IMG/VR virus record: IMGVR_UViG_3300036985_006573
Span: 1-42,964 of that record
DNA: 42,964 nucleotides
Direction: 5' to 3' (one strand)
From: a virus
The notes under the pieces were generated by a model. The model was given only the letters and a program-made list of their open reading frames with translations, had not been told where the DNA came from and did not search any database. Of the stretch, positions 23,121-32,108 are shown in pieces; position 1 is the first letter of the stretch, and every line of letters starts with the position of its first letter. The position numbers and the translations under genes are program-made.

Positions 23121-24062
23121 TTGTTTGAAAACATTTCTTTCGCCGGGCTGAATGGTGATATCCTATGTCTCACAATAGCAGTTGAGTCCTTAGTTAAATC
23201 TTATCCCGATAAGTATGATATTTTCGTCCAGACTAGTTGCGATCAGATTTGGCAGCACAATCCGCATGTTAAGATTATCCCGTGGACATCACCCGTGCCT
23301 GATGGAGTGCGTGTAATTGATTGCACCTACAGTACAATCAATAGGTCATCACAAGAGCCGTGGCGTATGCTGGAGGGCTACACACATGACCTAGGCACTT
23401 ATCTTGGTGTCCCCCTGCATCCTAGGATAAACAAGCCTTGCGTTTATCTCACAGAGGAGGAGTTATCTTGGATGAGTCTAGTGCAGCAACATTTCACACA
23501 TAAAACAACCAAATACGTTTTGTTTTCGCCCGCTTCAAAGCGAGACTACACGAATAAAAATTATCCATCTTCGCATTGGCAAAAAATAATTGATCATTTT
23601 GCAGGTACTTTAACCTTTGTTCAAATTGGTAGCAAGGACGCTAACAATCCGAAGTTAAATAATTGTTTGAATGCGGTTGGTATGACGGATCACAGACAAT
23701 TCTTACGACTGGTAGCTCACAAAGATTGCTTGATGGGATTAGGTTGTATCACCTATCTGATGCACGCCTGTGCTGCTTTTGAGAAGCCCTATATTTTACT
23801 CAACGGCGGCAGAGAACCTACCAGTTGGGTTACGGGTTATAGGTTGCAGCACACAATTAGCTCGGTTGGTCTATTGCCTTGCTCAGGTCATGGTTGTTGG
23901 CGATCACGAGTTGTTCCAATTGGGGACGGAGATAAAAAGGATTCATCTTTATGCGAGCAACCAGTATTGCACCTCGGGGATTTTCCGTCCCCGAGGTGCA
24001 TGGCAATGATTGAGCCAACGGAGGTTTGCCATGCCGTTGAGCGAATATTACGCTTCAGTTAG
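23121..24062 (+). CDS. GT9/heptosyltransferase-like glycosyltransferase
   Basis: 313 residues from TTG 23121, the only start codon available after an in-frame TAG at 23076; the start is therefore uncertain. It has GT-B features of the ADP-heptose-type family: an N-terminal Rossmann half beginning GLNGDILCLTIAVESLVKSY, then YVLFSPASKRDYTNK, HWQKIIDHF, TFVQIGSKDA and GLGCITYLMHACAAF, in which the donor is held. The C-terminal C..HGCW...DSSLCEQPV pattern is also seen in relatives. Ends in the same 4 bases as the convergent polyserine tail gene. A 13-bp hairpin (23968-24000) lies in its last codons. Likely transfers a sugar to a phage or host glycan. Confidence 0.72.
   Translation: MFENISFAGLNGDILCLTIAVESLVKSYPDKYDIFVQTSCDQIWQHNPHVKIIPWTSPVPDGVRVIDCTYSTINRSSQEPWRMLEGYTHDLGTYLGVPLHPRINKPCVYLTEEELSWMSLVQQHFTHKTTKYVLFSPASKRDYTNKNYPSSHWQKIIDHFAGTLTFVQIGSKDANNPKLNNCLNAVGMTDHRQFLRLVAHKDCLMGLGCITYLMHACAAFEKPYILLNGGREPTSWVTGYRLQHTISSVGLLPCSGHGCWRSRVVPIGDGDKKDSSLCEQPVLHLGDFPSPRCMAMIEPTEVCHAVERILRFS
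23968..24000. terminator. Perfect 13-bp hairpin inside coding end
   Basis: tgcacctcgggga (23968-23980) pairs with tccccgaggtgca (23988-24000) around a 7-base loop. It lies 60 bases before the end of the glycosyltransferase gene, which overlaps the convergent tail gene. No T-run follows; it could stop convergent polymerases or protect the mRNA. Confidence 0.7.
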
Positions 24063-26773
24063 TTACAGTCAGTCCAAGTTGTATCAAGTTCGGAGCTTCC
24101 GTCGTGGGTCGGGTAATCACAGGTGCAAGGAGCGTAACACGAGGTAACGGCTGTAACCTCCATCCATAATCCCGGCATCCCAGAGAATCCCGGAAACCAT
24201 TCAAAAAGACAAGCACTCTCCCCAGAACAATTACTACTGCTGATTGACGAACTAGAAGAACTAGAGCTACTAGAAGAACTAGATGAACTACTAGAAGAAC
24301 TAGAACTAGAGCTACTAGATGAACTAGATGAACTACTAGAAGAACTAGATGAACTGCTTACACAACAATTTTCATATTTTTGACTTTCATAAGTTCCCGA
24401 GGTCGGTGGGTCAGGACAATCACACCCCGCAACACTACAGGAGATATCCTTCACCCAAACAGGGGGTTCAGCCCACACGTCCCAATACCACCGGCACATT
24501 TGTCCAGAACATTGTACGCATGAACTGCTGCTGCTGCTGCTGCTAGAACACGAGTGTGATGATGATGAAGAGCCACATTTGGCATTGACCGTCTCACCAT
24601 CGGAGCAACCTGAGCCTTGTGGGGGGACGCACGAGCAGGAACTCATGCTTGTGCAGGAAGCTGTAATCTCATACCATTCGCCGAAAATCTCGTTCCATCC
24701 GAAAATGCAATCACCCGAACATGACTGACAAATGCTTGATTGGGATTGTGAGCTAGAGCATTCGCTACACACTACCAAAGCAAACGTTCCCTCCTCAGGA
24801 GACCCTGAGGGACACGGAGCACAACACGAGTGCGATGGGCAACCCTCACAGGGTATCTCCAACTGCCAAGCTGACCCGTCGCCATACCACAAAGCACCCT
24901 CTGCTTCCCCTCCGCAATCGGAGCATGAACAATTCACTGCACAGGGTGGTGTGATAATTACGTGTCCGCTACTGCTTGTAAGATTAAAATCGCAAGCGTG
25001 CGAGTCGATTTGTCCGTAGGATGAACCATCCACCGTTGGGTATAAGCACTGACACGGTGGGTATGTGCTGTCGTTGCAAGGAGAACAGGTATGACACAAA
25101 GCCCATGAATCCTCTGGCGATACCGATCCGGCAGTCCATTCCCACACGCAAGCACCGGTACACGATTTGCTACTGCTACTGCTACTGCTACTGCTACTTG
25201 AACAACACAAGTAGACTTGCTCTTGACCGTAAGGAGACGCTCCGCAAAAGTAACCATCAGCAAATCGTAATTTTAGCAACCCCTGCTTTATCCAATCTCC
25301 AACCCTGAAAATATTCCCATCACCAACGATAACCGTACCAGTCCAACGACAACGAGAACTTGAACTAGAACTACTACTTGAACTAGAACTAGAACTTGAA
25401 CTTGAACTAGAACTTGAACTAGAACTTGAACTAGACGGGCATACTGTGGCATGCTCGTGGTGCAAATATACGTAATCTAAATTGAAGGAATCACCAGTCA
25501 GCCGTGTACTTACCGTTTTACATGACCACTCAAAAAATGCTTCTACTGCCCCGTCAGGTGTCCAATTAAATATGCCATTGAGTACAATGTCTGTATCGGT
25601 TAAAGTCTTCCAGTTGATATAATCTGCTGCTACTGCACTCGCCAGAGCATCCAATTGAGCCTTATTTTCTGGATCGCCATAAGCCCCAGAGGAAGGACAA
25701 TCACAATAAAACGCTCTAGCGTTATCCTTAAATATTTTTTCATTTCCAATGACACCTAGGTAATTGGAAATCGAACTCGTGTAAACCGTTACCGTGTAAT
25801 ACTCGGCAGCACTCAAAGGATTGGGCTGGTGATAAACCACGTTGTCCTTATCAGCCCAGTTATCCTTACCACTGTAATCTTGTGTGCGTGAGTTGTGGCT
25901 ACTCATAGGGTGATAGGTTGTGTCCGTGCCACACCATTTAGGGAACGTAACGATGAACGTTTCGGGTAGGATAGCTTCAAAATACTTATCGTTGGATACG
26001 CCACCAGCAGCATAATCCCACGATTGGATTTTATTTATGTTGGCTTGATGATCAGATTTGCAATTGACGTAAGTACGAGTCTTATATGTTCCGTCTAATT
26101 TTCTAATTAAACGTTGACCAACATTCATGCAAACAGCGTCTAGGAACGAAGCGGCATTCGCATAATTACCTGCTTCCCATAGCTCACCAACTTTACTAGG
26201 TGTGCCGTAAGTCGTGGGGATTGCATCTGAGGTGAGTGTTATGCCCATCGCAGTAGCAATACCCGAAAGTAATCCAGACCACGTTAGGAGCGATGTCTGC
26301 CCCGTGTGTTTATATTGTTGCCAGAAATACCTGTCATCCACTAAGCAGCACAGATATAAATCGTTCGTGGGGTTGTTGTCCCCCATGGTCGCTAGGGGTG
26401 ATGGTGGTAGCAGATAGAGCGGTGTGGTAATGCTCACACCATTCATTGTCATATTGAAGTTACATGCTGTTGGCGAACCATTAGGGTAGGCGTGGGACTC
26501 TATATTAGCGAGCATGGTTGAAGTACAAATAAACCAAAATTCACACCACTTGCTAGCACCGTTTGGATAGTAGAGTTTGTTTAATTCTAGGTGGTTTTGG
26601 TTCTCATGGCTAGTTAAAAATGTGAGACCACCATTTTGACCTGGGTAGACTGCACCCACAACCATACGACGAGCATCCCGCAATGGAATAGTAGACTCTA
26701 TCCACGCTTCTAAATCGGGCATGTTAAGAACTAAGTCCTGTCCCGCATAGCTCATTCGATTCACTTGTGCCAT
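24059..26773 (-). CDS. Polyserine Cys/Trp-module tail protein
   Basis: 904 residues. The N-terminal about 420 residues look like a tail or baseplate protein (WIESTIPLRDARR, VGAVYPGQNGG early). From about 440 it has long uninterrupted Ser runs joining five Cys-rich modules of about 45-55 residues with the pattern C.[GS].C.[FW].W.....W......C....C.C..P..G....C. Disulfide-bonded modules on flexible Ser stalks suggest an outward-facing receptor or surface-binding protein. Ser runs use mixed codons. Glycosyltransferase gene 23121-24062 abuts its 3' end. Such modules with polyserine linkers recall planctomycete proteins (recollection only). Confidence 0.8.
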   Translation of the reverse strand: MAQVNRMSYAGQDLVLNMPDLEAWIESTIPLRDARRMVVGAVYPGQNGGLTFLTSHENQNHLELNKLYYPNGASKWCEFWFICTSTMLANIESHAYPNGSPTACNFNMTMNGVSITTPLYLLPPSPLATMGDNNPTNDLYLCCLVDDRYFWQQYKHTGQTSLLTWSGLLSGIATAMGITLTSDAIPTTYGTPSKVGELWEAGNYANAASFLDAVCMNVGQRLIRKLDGTYKTRTYVNCKSDHQANINKIQSWDYAAGGVSNDKYFEAILPETFIVTFPKWCGTDTTYHPMSSHNSRTQDYSGKDNWADKDNVVYHQPNPLSAAEYYTVTVYTSSISNYLGVIGNEKIFKDNARAFYCDCPSSGAYGDPENKAQLDALASAVAADYINWKTLTDTDIVLNGIFNWTPDGAVEAFFEWSCKTVSTRLTGDSFNLDYVYLHHEHATVCPSSSSSSSSSSSSSSSSSSSSSSSSSSSRCRWTGTVIVGDGNIFRVGDWIKQGLLKLRFADGYFCGASPYGQEQVYLCCSSSSSSSSSSSKSCTGACVWEWTAGSVSPEDSWALCHTCSPCNDSTYPPCQCLYPTVDGSSYGQIDSHACDFNLTSSSGHVIITPPCAVNCSCSDCGGEAEGALWYGDGSAWQLEIPCEGCPSHSCCAPCPSGSPEEGTFALVVCSECSSSQSQSSICQSCSGDCIFGWNEIFGEWYEITASCTSMSSCSCVPPQGSGCSDGETVNAKCGSSSSSHSCSSSSSSSSSCVQCSGQMCRWYWDVWAEPPVWVKDISCSVAGCDCPDPPTSGTYESQKYENCCVSSSSSSSSSSSSSSSSSSSSSSSSSSSSSSSSSSSSSSISSSNCSGESACLFEWFPGFSGMPGLWMEVTAVTSCYAPCTCDYPTHDGSSELDTTWTDCN

Positions 26774-26781
26774 TAGTTGCC

Positions 26782-27273
26782 TTACTGGTTGTAGTCAATT
26801 AAAAATAATACTTGCCAACTCGTATCCACATACAACCACTCGGGTCTAGTGGTGTCTCTCTTACTTGTCTCAGTGGATACCAAACGCATAGGCTCAGAAA
26901 ACCCAAAACCATCATCCAAATTACAATAAGCATACAATTGTAATGCTTTGATTACACACTCCACCTTATCGTAAATACCCAAAGATGACGTGAGAGCCTC
27001 AGTATCCCTACTAGCCTCGTCTAGACTTATGTTTGCCCACAAGCGGATCATCACACCTAAGTCTACCAGCATTACCTCATCACCACCACCGCTTACTGCT
27101 CCTGCGTCAATGTTGATTCGGTTGGGGGTAACAGCAGCATAGCAACCACCTAAGTATTCAATCTTCTGTGGATCTAAGGTCAAGAATGCTTCTCTATCAG
27201 TGAACCCACCGTCAGCTACTAGTTTGTCAACTATGGCGGTTAAGCATTCTGATATCCGTTGTGAGCAAGCCAT
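26782..27273 (-). CDS. Tail-associated protein, unknown
   Basis: 163 residues, ribosome binding site AGGA. Mixed alpha/beta with a helical N-terminus (SQRISECLTAIVDKLVADGG) and a final strand region (WLYVDTSWQVLFLIDYNQ). Sequence order between the two large distal tail genes suggests a minor tail or tail-tip protein. The length and the ending strand pattern resemble tail-terminator-type proteins, but the position after the tape measure argues against that role. Closely packed with its neighbours (2-8 bases). Confidence 0.6.
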   Translation of the reverse strand: MACSQRISECLTAIVDKLVADGGFTDREAFLTLDPQKIEYLGGCYAAVTPNRINIDAGAVSGGGDEVMLVDLGVMIRLWANISLDEASRDTEALTSSLGIYDKVECVIKALQLYAYCNLDDGFGFSEPMRLVSTETSKRDTTRPEWLYVDTSWQVLFLIDYNQ

Positions 27274-27275
27274 GT

Positions 27276-28646
27276 TTATCCTATCAAGCCGTCGCTTATT
27301 GTTTCAGAGCCACTATCGGCACTGGGGAGTTGATAGCCCAAGTTTCTCAAACCTAACAAACGATTCGCATAAGTTTGAATTTGTCCTTGGTTATTATTGG
27401 TAATTACAATGCTCGAATTATCACCAAAACGGAAATTACTATTACCGGAATGAATGGCTACTTGCGGACCACCCATGTAGAGTGAAGTCATAGGACTAAT
27501 GCCACAATGAGCAACGCATAACTTTGAGCTGTCTGTCATCGTGGAGTTCGTGAAAACTAAGGCGGGCTGAGTTGGCAACACGGTGGGTGTTCTAAAAATA
27601 TAACTCGTGTTGACCCATAAGCCCGTACTACTCGGAACATTACTCACATACCCCGGTGTACCACCATCTAAACCACCACCCGAATTATCCGCCATGTGCA
27701 ACCCCGTGGTGCGGTCAACAATGCTTACACCAACTGCATAATTTCCATTGATTCTCTTTTGTTTGAAATTGAGTGAGTATTGGGTACTGGGACTTAGGAT
27801 TAAGTTTTGGTACAAGTATGTGGGATTACCACTGTTGATGCCAAATGAAGCACTGTAATCCGAACCGTCATACGTATTGACCGCATCCTTGCTAACCCAC
27901 GCACCTTGTGGGGTGTTTAACTCAGACCACGTTGTAAATATGCTGCCGCTACTTGTATCAGCATTTATAGCATTAAATGTGCCATTTATCACCGCGTTAC
28001 CTGTTGTCCACCATGGTGAACACACGGTGATTTGTGCGTTAGCTTGACTACCAACTTTGGGGAAACGAGCATCATTCTCAGGATATATTTGATAGCTTCC
28101 GGTAACCGTAAAAATCTCATTCTCTGCCGTGCGATATCCTGTAACAGCATCAGCCGTACAAGTGAGGTTCAATGTTTCGTTAAACAAATACTCTTGTGGG
28201 TAACCAAAGGGGTGATTGAGACTCATGGCAATAGCACCGTTGCCGTAATTGCTGGTATCGGTGCTGAGTGTTTCGCTAACCACGTTGCGTTTTACGGATT
28301 GCCCATTGACTTGCATACTGGCTATGAGACTGGCTAAACTGGTATTAAATCTAGTGTTAGGTTGGGGGTCTTGTTGATTGACTTTTTTTACAATCGTGGC
28401 TTGAATGAGTGTTCCTAATGCCCCGTTGAGTGTTACGCTGGTGCTTTGAATGGTGTTTTGGAGCGTGGGCAAGCCAGTAATTAAATCACGGTCATTGCCT
28501 AATGCACCGTCAACAACCTCGTAAATTGTTCCCACGTTATTAAAATTAGTGGGGATTGTGCCGGTTATAGTGCTATCGTAGTCTTTTGCTAATTTGTCAA
28601 CTTTGCCAATTTTAGCAAAGAGTGAGTTTACATGAGTGCTGTCCAT
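27276..28646 (-). CDS. Distal tail protein with carbohydrate-binding-like domain
   Basis: 456 residues from ATG 28646 (GGGAGA upstream; the frame is open to 28733 but that overlaps the previous gene). Residues about 215-400 have the beta-jelly-roll pattern of CBM_4_9-type carbohydrate-binding domains (NGTFNAINADTSSG, then SLNFKQKRINGNYAVGVS). The N-terminal part is helical (NSLFAKIGKVDKLAKDYD) and probably trimerises or attaches it to the tail. ACTAAATA ends 19 nt before its start. Possibly binds host glycans. Confidence 0.65.
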   Translation of the reverse strand: MDSTHVNSLFAKIGKVDKLAKDYDSTITGTIPTNFNNVGTIYEVVDGALGNDRDLITGLPTLQNTIQSTSVTLNGALGTLIQATIVKKVNQQDPQPNTRFNTSLASLIASMQVNGQSVKRNVVSETLSTDTSNYGNGAIAMSLNHPFGYPQEYLFNETLNLTCTADAVTGYRTAENEIFTVTGSYQIYPENDARFPKVGSQANAQITVCSPWWTTGNAVINGTFNAINADTSSGSIFTTWSELNTPQGAWVSKDAVNTYDGSDYSASFGINSGNPTYLYQNLILSPSTQYSLNFKQKRINGNYAVGVSIVDRTTGLHMADNSGGGLDGGTPGYVSNVPSSTGLWVNTSYIFRTPTVLPTQPALVFTNSTMTDSSKLCVAHCGISPMTSLYMGGPQVAIHSGNSNFRFGDNSSIVITNNNQGQIQTYANRLLGLRNLGYQLPSADSGSETISDGLIG

Positions 28647-28665
28647 TGTGTTTCTCCCGATAGGG

Positions 28666-28673
28666 TATTTAGT
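28666..28673 (-). promoter_or_regulatory. ACTAAATA box
   Basis: Minus-strand ACTAAATA, 19 nt before ATG 28646, lying at the 3' end of the preceding gene. The same 19-nt spacing occurs before the tape measure gene. Confidence 0.5.
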
Positions 28674-30393
28674 TATATGCTCTTGGTAATATATCCATTC
28701 GCCATGCTGCTGCTGGGATTGTGTTGTTGGCATCCCCCGGACTCCCTGCGAGCATGGGGTTGCGTGGTAGTGGGATATTTGCCATGGTGGTCATCGGCGT
28801 CTGCATGCCGTACACATACTCACCCGTTAGAGTCCAACGTTGTGTAGTACCGTCTTTTTCAACTTGGGTTGTGGGAATATTCACCGTGGAATATAAGTAG
28901 ACATCGTTGTTATTCAGGTTGATTTCTCCTGGTGCTGGCAACTCTGGTACTTGTCCCACACGACTTGTTTTCCAACTTATAACTTTTCGTGTAGTAGTGG
29001 CTGCGGCGGTAGCAAAATAAGCGGGTGTGCCTTTTGTAGTATTGATTACGGGTAGTTGGAAAGTATGCCCATGCGTTTCATATCGGACAACTGTGTCATA
29101 GACTAAGTGGGGGTTATCTGTCGTTTGCCCCAAACTATAACGACTCATTTCAGTGGGTTGCAAGTCATCACTAGGACTTTTTGTGGGTTTAGTTATAGTC
29201 GGTGGTGCGTCCGTTTTAGCGTTAAAAACGTTTTCAATATAAGGTGTTTTAGCCTCACATGGTGAACTTAACGCTTGACCTAATAGTAAGCCCCAGTAGA
29301 TATAACGGTCTTCTGGTGAGCGTGCTTTGTTATCCTTAATGTCATCATTGTTGATTGCAGCACCAAAACGAGTCAGTGGAACTTGTAAGCCCTTCCAAGT
29401 TACCATGTTGGGAGTAGCATTAGTTTTGAGTTTGATGTTTACTTTATTTTGAAAAATATCCTCTGTAATACTTCCAGCAGTCAACCATTCTGTTCCCGGA
29501 CCAGCCTTTTCCTTGGTCAATTTAATACGAGAAAAAACAATTTGACTCGCTATATGAAGCAAAGCCGAAATTGAAGCATCTGGATCACCCTGAACTGTTA
29601 CACTGATATCGTTATTGATTAGACCCGCATTGCCCATCGCACCGAAATTAGTTGTGAATGTTGCTTCAACTGATGTAGCTGGTGATGGAACGGCGATGAA
29701 CTGTTCTTTGTCCACAACTTGATACGACCACGTTAGCCCATCAGGTTGACACTCCACACTCACACCATCTCGTTTCCATCCCTCACTAATTGGGAACGTG
29801 AGAATATCTTTCCACGGTGGAACAAAGTTTTTTTGGTCTTGAATATTAGCACCACTCATAACCACTTGTCCTTGGATTTTTCTAACCCATAGGAACATTT
29901 CATTGAGTTCTTCGCTGATACTAAATCGATTAGATAATATGAGGTTGCTGGCTTGTGGTGTTACGCATGAATACTGCGAACCATGACCCGATACAGGACA
30001 CTCATTGATCCATGTCTCTACTTCAAATTCAACGTGTAGGACTTTACCACCACCTTGTTTGACAACATCGAAGCGAACGGGTTTTGGACCATTATTTTCG
30101 TCCCGCATATTCTGACCATAGGGTGATTGTAGCACTACTTGACCACCCACAGTGTAAATAAGTTTGCCACGAGGTAAGAGCATGCGTTCTCTCATTGCGG
30201 CTAGGAATTGTGGTGCTGTACAAGAACTAGGACTGGTAATGCATTCTTGGGCAATCACGCCTCTCACGGTTAAACTAATTCTCGTGTAGAGCTTATCCGT
30301 ATGACTTGCATCGTATACCGTGTCTTGTCTCCACGCTATTGTGTTGACATAAGTTAAAGTGATACCGTTATATGTTAAAGTGCTAGCACTCAT
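28669..30393 (-). CDS. Large tail-tip/baseplate protein
   Basis: 574 residues, ribosome binding site AGGAGT. Not a family I can name. The first about 150 residues form a beta-rich domain (TLTYNGITLTYVNTIAW, then VVLQSPYG and HVEFEVETWIN), and the central part (VECQPDGLTWSYQVVDKEQF, then ITVTV-like strands) resembles distal-tail or baseplate hub folds. It lies directly after the tape measure gene, the usual place of a distal tail protein (Dit) or hub. Function assigned from position only. Confidence 0.65.
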   Translation of the reverse strand: MSASTLTYNGITLTYVNTIAWRQDTVYDASHTDKLYTRISLTVRGVIAQECITSPSSCTAPQFLAAMRERMLLPRGKLIYTVGGQVVLQSPYGQNMRDENNGPKPVRFDVVKQGGGKVLHVEFEVETWINECPVSGHGSQYSCVTPQASNLILSNRFSISEELNEMFLWVRKIQGQVVMSGANIQDQKNFVPPWKDILTFPISEGWKRDGVSVECQPDGLTWSYQVVDKEQFIAVPSPATSVEATFTTNFGAMGNAGLINNDISVTVQGDPDASISALLHIASQIVFSRIKLTKEKAGPGTEWLTAGSITEDIFQNKVNIKLKTNATPNMVTWKGLQVPLTRFGAAINNDDIKDNKARSPEDRYIYWGLLLGQALSSPCEAKTPYIENVFNAKTDAPPTITKPTKSPSDDLQPTEMSRYSLGQTTDNPHLVYDTVVRYETHGHTFQLPVINTTKGTPAYFATAAATTTRKVISWKTSRVGQVPELPAPGEINLNNNDVYLYSTVNIPTTQVEKDGTTQRWTLTGEYVYGMQTPMTTMANIPLPRNPMLAGSPGDANNTIPAAAWRMDILPRAYN

Positions 30394-30404
30394 TTTTACT
30401 CCTA

Positions 30405-32090
30405 TTAGGGTGGGGCGGCTGCGGCTGCTCTTGCTTCTGGTGTTGGGTTATCACCCGGACCAAAGAATCCGGATCTTCTGTCCATAAAATGAGTACCCCA
30501 GCCTGGGTTCGACGCCATGCTTATCAACATATTCGCATAAGGACCGTTCAACTCATTGGCTTCTAGCTTCTGTTGAGATTTCATGTAATCACTCGCATCA
30601 CCCTTCAACCAGTGGTAAATCAACCCTACTGAATCACTAACCGCCTCCATGGGGGTTGTGTAGGAACTAATCCACAAGTTTAACGCACCAGTGAATGCAC
30701 CACTCACATAAGATTTCACGTTGTGCCACACGTCTCCAAATACTCGTGTCTTATCCTTGAAATCTTCGTTTTGAGTGTTAGCAAACTTAGTAGCGTTAGC
30801 ACGGTATGCACCCGATTTCAAGTTACGAATCGTTTCTCTAACCTCATTTTGACCAGCCATCATAGCTAATTCACCGTTGAAATTGGCGTAATGTAGACCA
30901 GTTTTTACTACCTCTTCATTCATTTTTCTAAGACCAACCACGGCAGCAATTGTCATCTTGCTCATTTCTTTGAAAGCAATAATAGTGGCGGCGATTACCC
31001 ACCCCGGAGGACCACTAGCAGCCGCTCCTGCTCCACCAACTGCCTCAGCTAACACTACTCCCTCAGCAGCCTCACCAGCCGATAGACCAACACCAGCAGT
31101 CCTTCCTGCCACACCAGCAGCCGCACCAGCAGTCCCACCAATATCAGTCATAGCATCCGCACCAGCGTTTAACGCCTTATCAGCAGCCCATGAATATGCT
31201 TTGAACTTACCGTATAATCCATCACCGCTTTTATCCGCACCCTTGAATGCTTCTTTACCAGCATCCCAACCTTTTTTCATTTTCTTAATGTCCGCCCCAT
31301 CATCCATGAACGAACCAGCTAACCCACCCACCAACGTGTTGATTAGACCACCGCCCAACAGTTTGCCAATCATCGCACCAGCACCAGTGTTCGTATCGAG
31401 TAGTCTCCACAGTTTCTCCATAGGACCGGCGTTATTTTTAGCTTGTTTATAAGCCTCAGCAGCTTCTTTTACAACTTTGCCTAGGTCTTCTAATTCTTTT
31501 CCTAACTTTTGTCCTTCTAATTCATTTTCTAAAAAATCTGTTCCTAGTTGTGGTTGTGTGCTTTGCCATTTTCCAGTGTCATAAAGAGCATAAGCATCAA
31601 TGGTTTTATTGAGTATAGCCTCCATCCAATCTTCCATTTTTTGGTTATAATCGCTTATAACATTGGAATGACTGGACTCCATACTTTTATAATCGCTACT
31701 TGCCTTCTCATACGCTTGCTTATATTGCTTATACGCTAATTCAGCCTGACCCAATGGCATAAACGTATTACCACCTTGAACCACGGTTGAACCACCACGC
31801 TGAGCAGCTAACCTATCAAACTGAGAACCGAAAGTAGTTAGCTTCTTGACTAAACCACCCAAACCCCGATCACCCATTAAACGCTCAATGCCCATCCTCC
31901 AATCCTTGCTAAACTTATCTAAGTCTGGAGCAGCACTCAACTTATCCTTAAAGGGTTGCTTAGCACTAGTCTTACGAGATTCCTCAACTTGTTTTCGCAA
32001 CAAGTCAATAATGGTTTGGTTCTGAGAACCTAACTCACTTAGGGTCTGTTTTAGAATATCACGAATGTCATCAAGGGGGTTCGCAGCCAT
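30405..32090 (-). CDS. Tape measure protein
   Basis: 561 residues. Helical throughout, with a charged coiled-coil N-terminal half (LRKQVEESRKTSAKQPFKDK), a Gly/Ala-rich hydrophobic core (GAGAMIGKLLGGGLINTLVGG; VGGAGAAASGPPGWVIAATII) and more helix after it. It follows the frameshifted chaperone genes, as tape measure genes do. At about 0.15 nm per residue this length predicts a tail of roughly 85 nm. Ribosome binding site ctaggagat; ACTAAATA lies 19 nt before ATG 32090. Confidence 0.82.
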   Translation of the reverse strand: MAANPLDDIRDILKQTLSELGSQNQTIIDLLRKQVEESRKTSAKQPFKDKLSAAPDLDKFSKDWRMGIERLMGDRGLGGLVKKLTTFGSQFDRLAAQRGGSTVVQGGNTFMPLGQAELAYKQYKQAYEKASSDYKSMESSHSNVISDYNQKMEDWMEAILNKTIDAYALYDTGKWQSTQPQLGTDFLENELEGQKLGKELEDLGKVVKEAAEAYKQAKNNAGPMEKLWRLLDTNTGAGAMIGKLLGGGLINTLVGGLAGSFMDDGADIKKMKKGWDAGKEAFKGADKSGDGLYGKFKAYSWAADKALNAGADAMTDIGGTAGAAAGVAGRTAGVGLSAGEAAEGVVLAEAVGGAGAAASGPPGWVIAATIIAFKEMSKMTIAAVVGLRKMNEEVVKTGLHYANFNGELAMMAGQNEVRETIRNLKSGAYRANATKFANTQNEDFKDKTRVFGDVWHNVKSYVSGAFTGALNLWISSYTTPMEAVSDSVGLIYHWLKGDASDYMKSQQKLEANELNGPYANMLISMASNPGWGTHFMDRRSGFFGPGDNPTPEARAAAAAPP

Positions 32091-32108
32091 ACTATCTCCT
32101 AGTTAGTG

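Noticed and set aside
30958-31452. Plus-strand frame of 164 residues inside the tape measure gene
   Set aside because: Ala/Pro/Ser-rich shadow of an Ala/Gly-rich gene; the minus-strand reading is clearly the real one.
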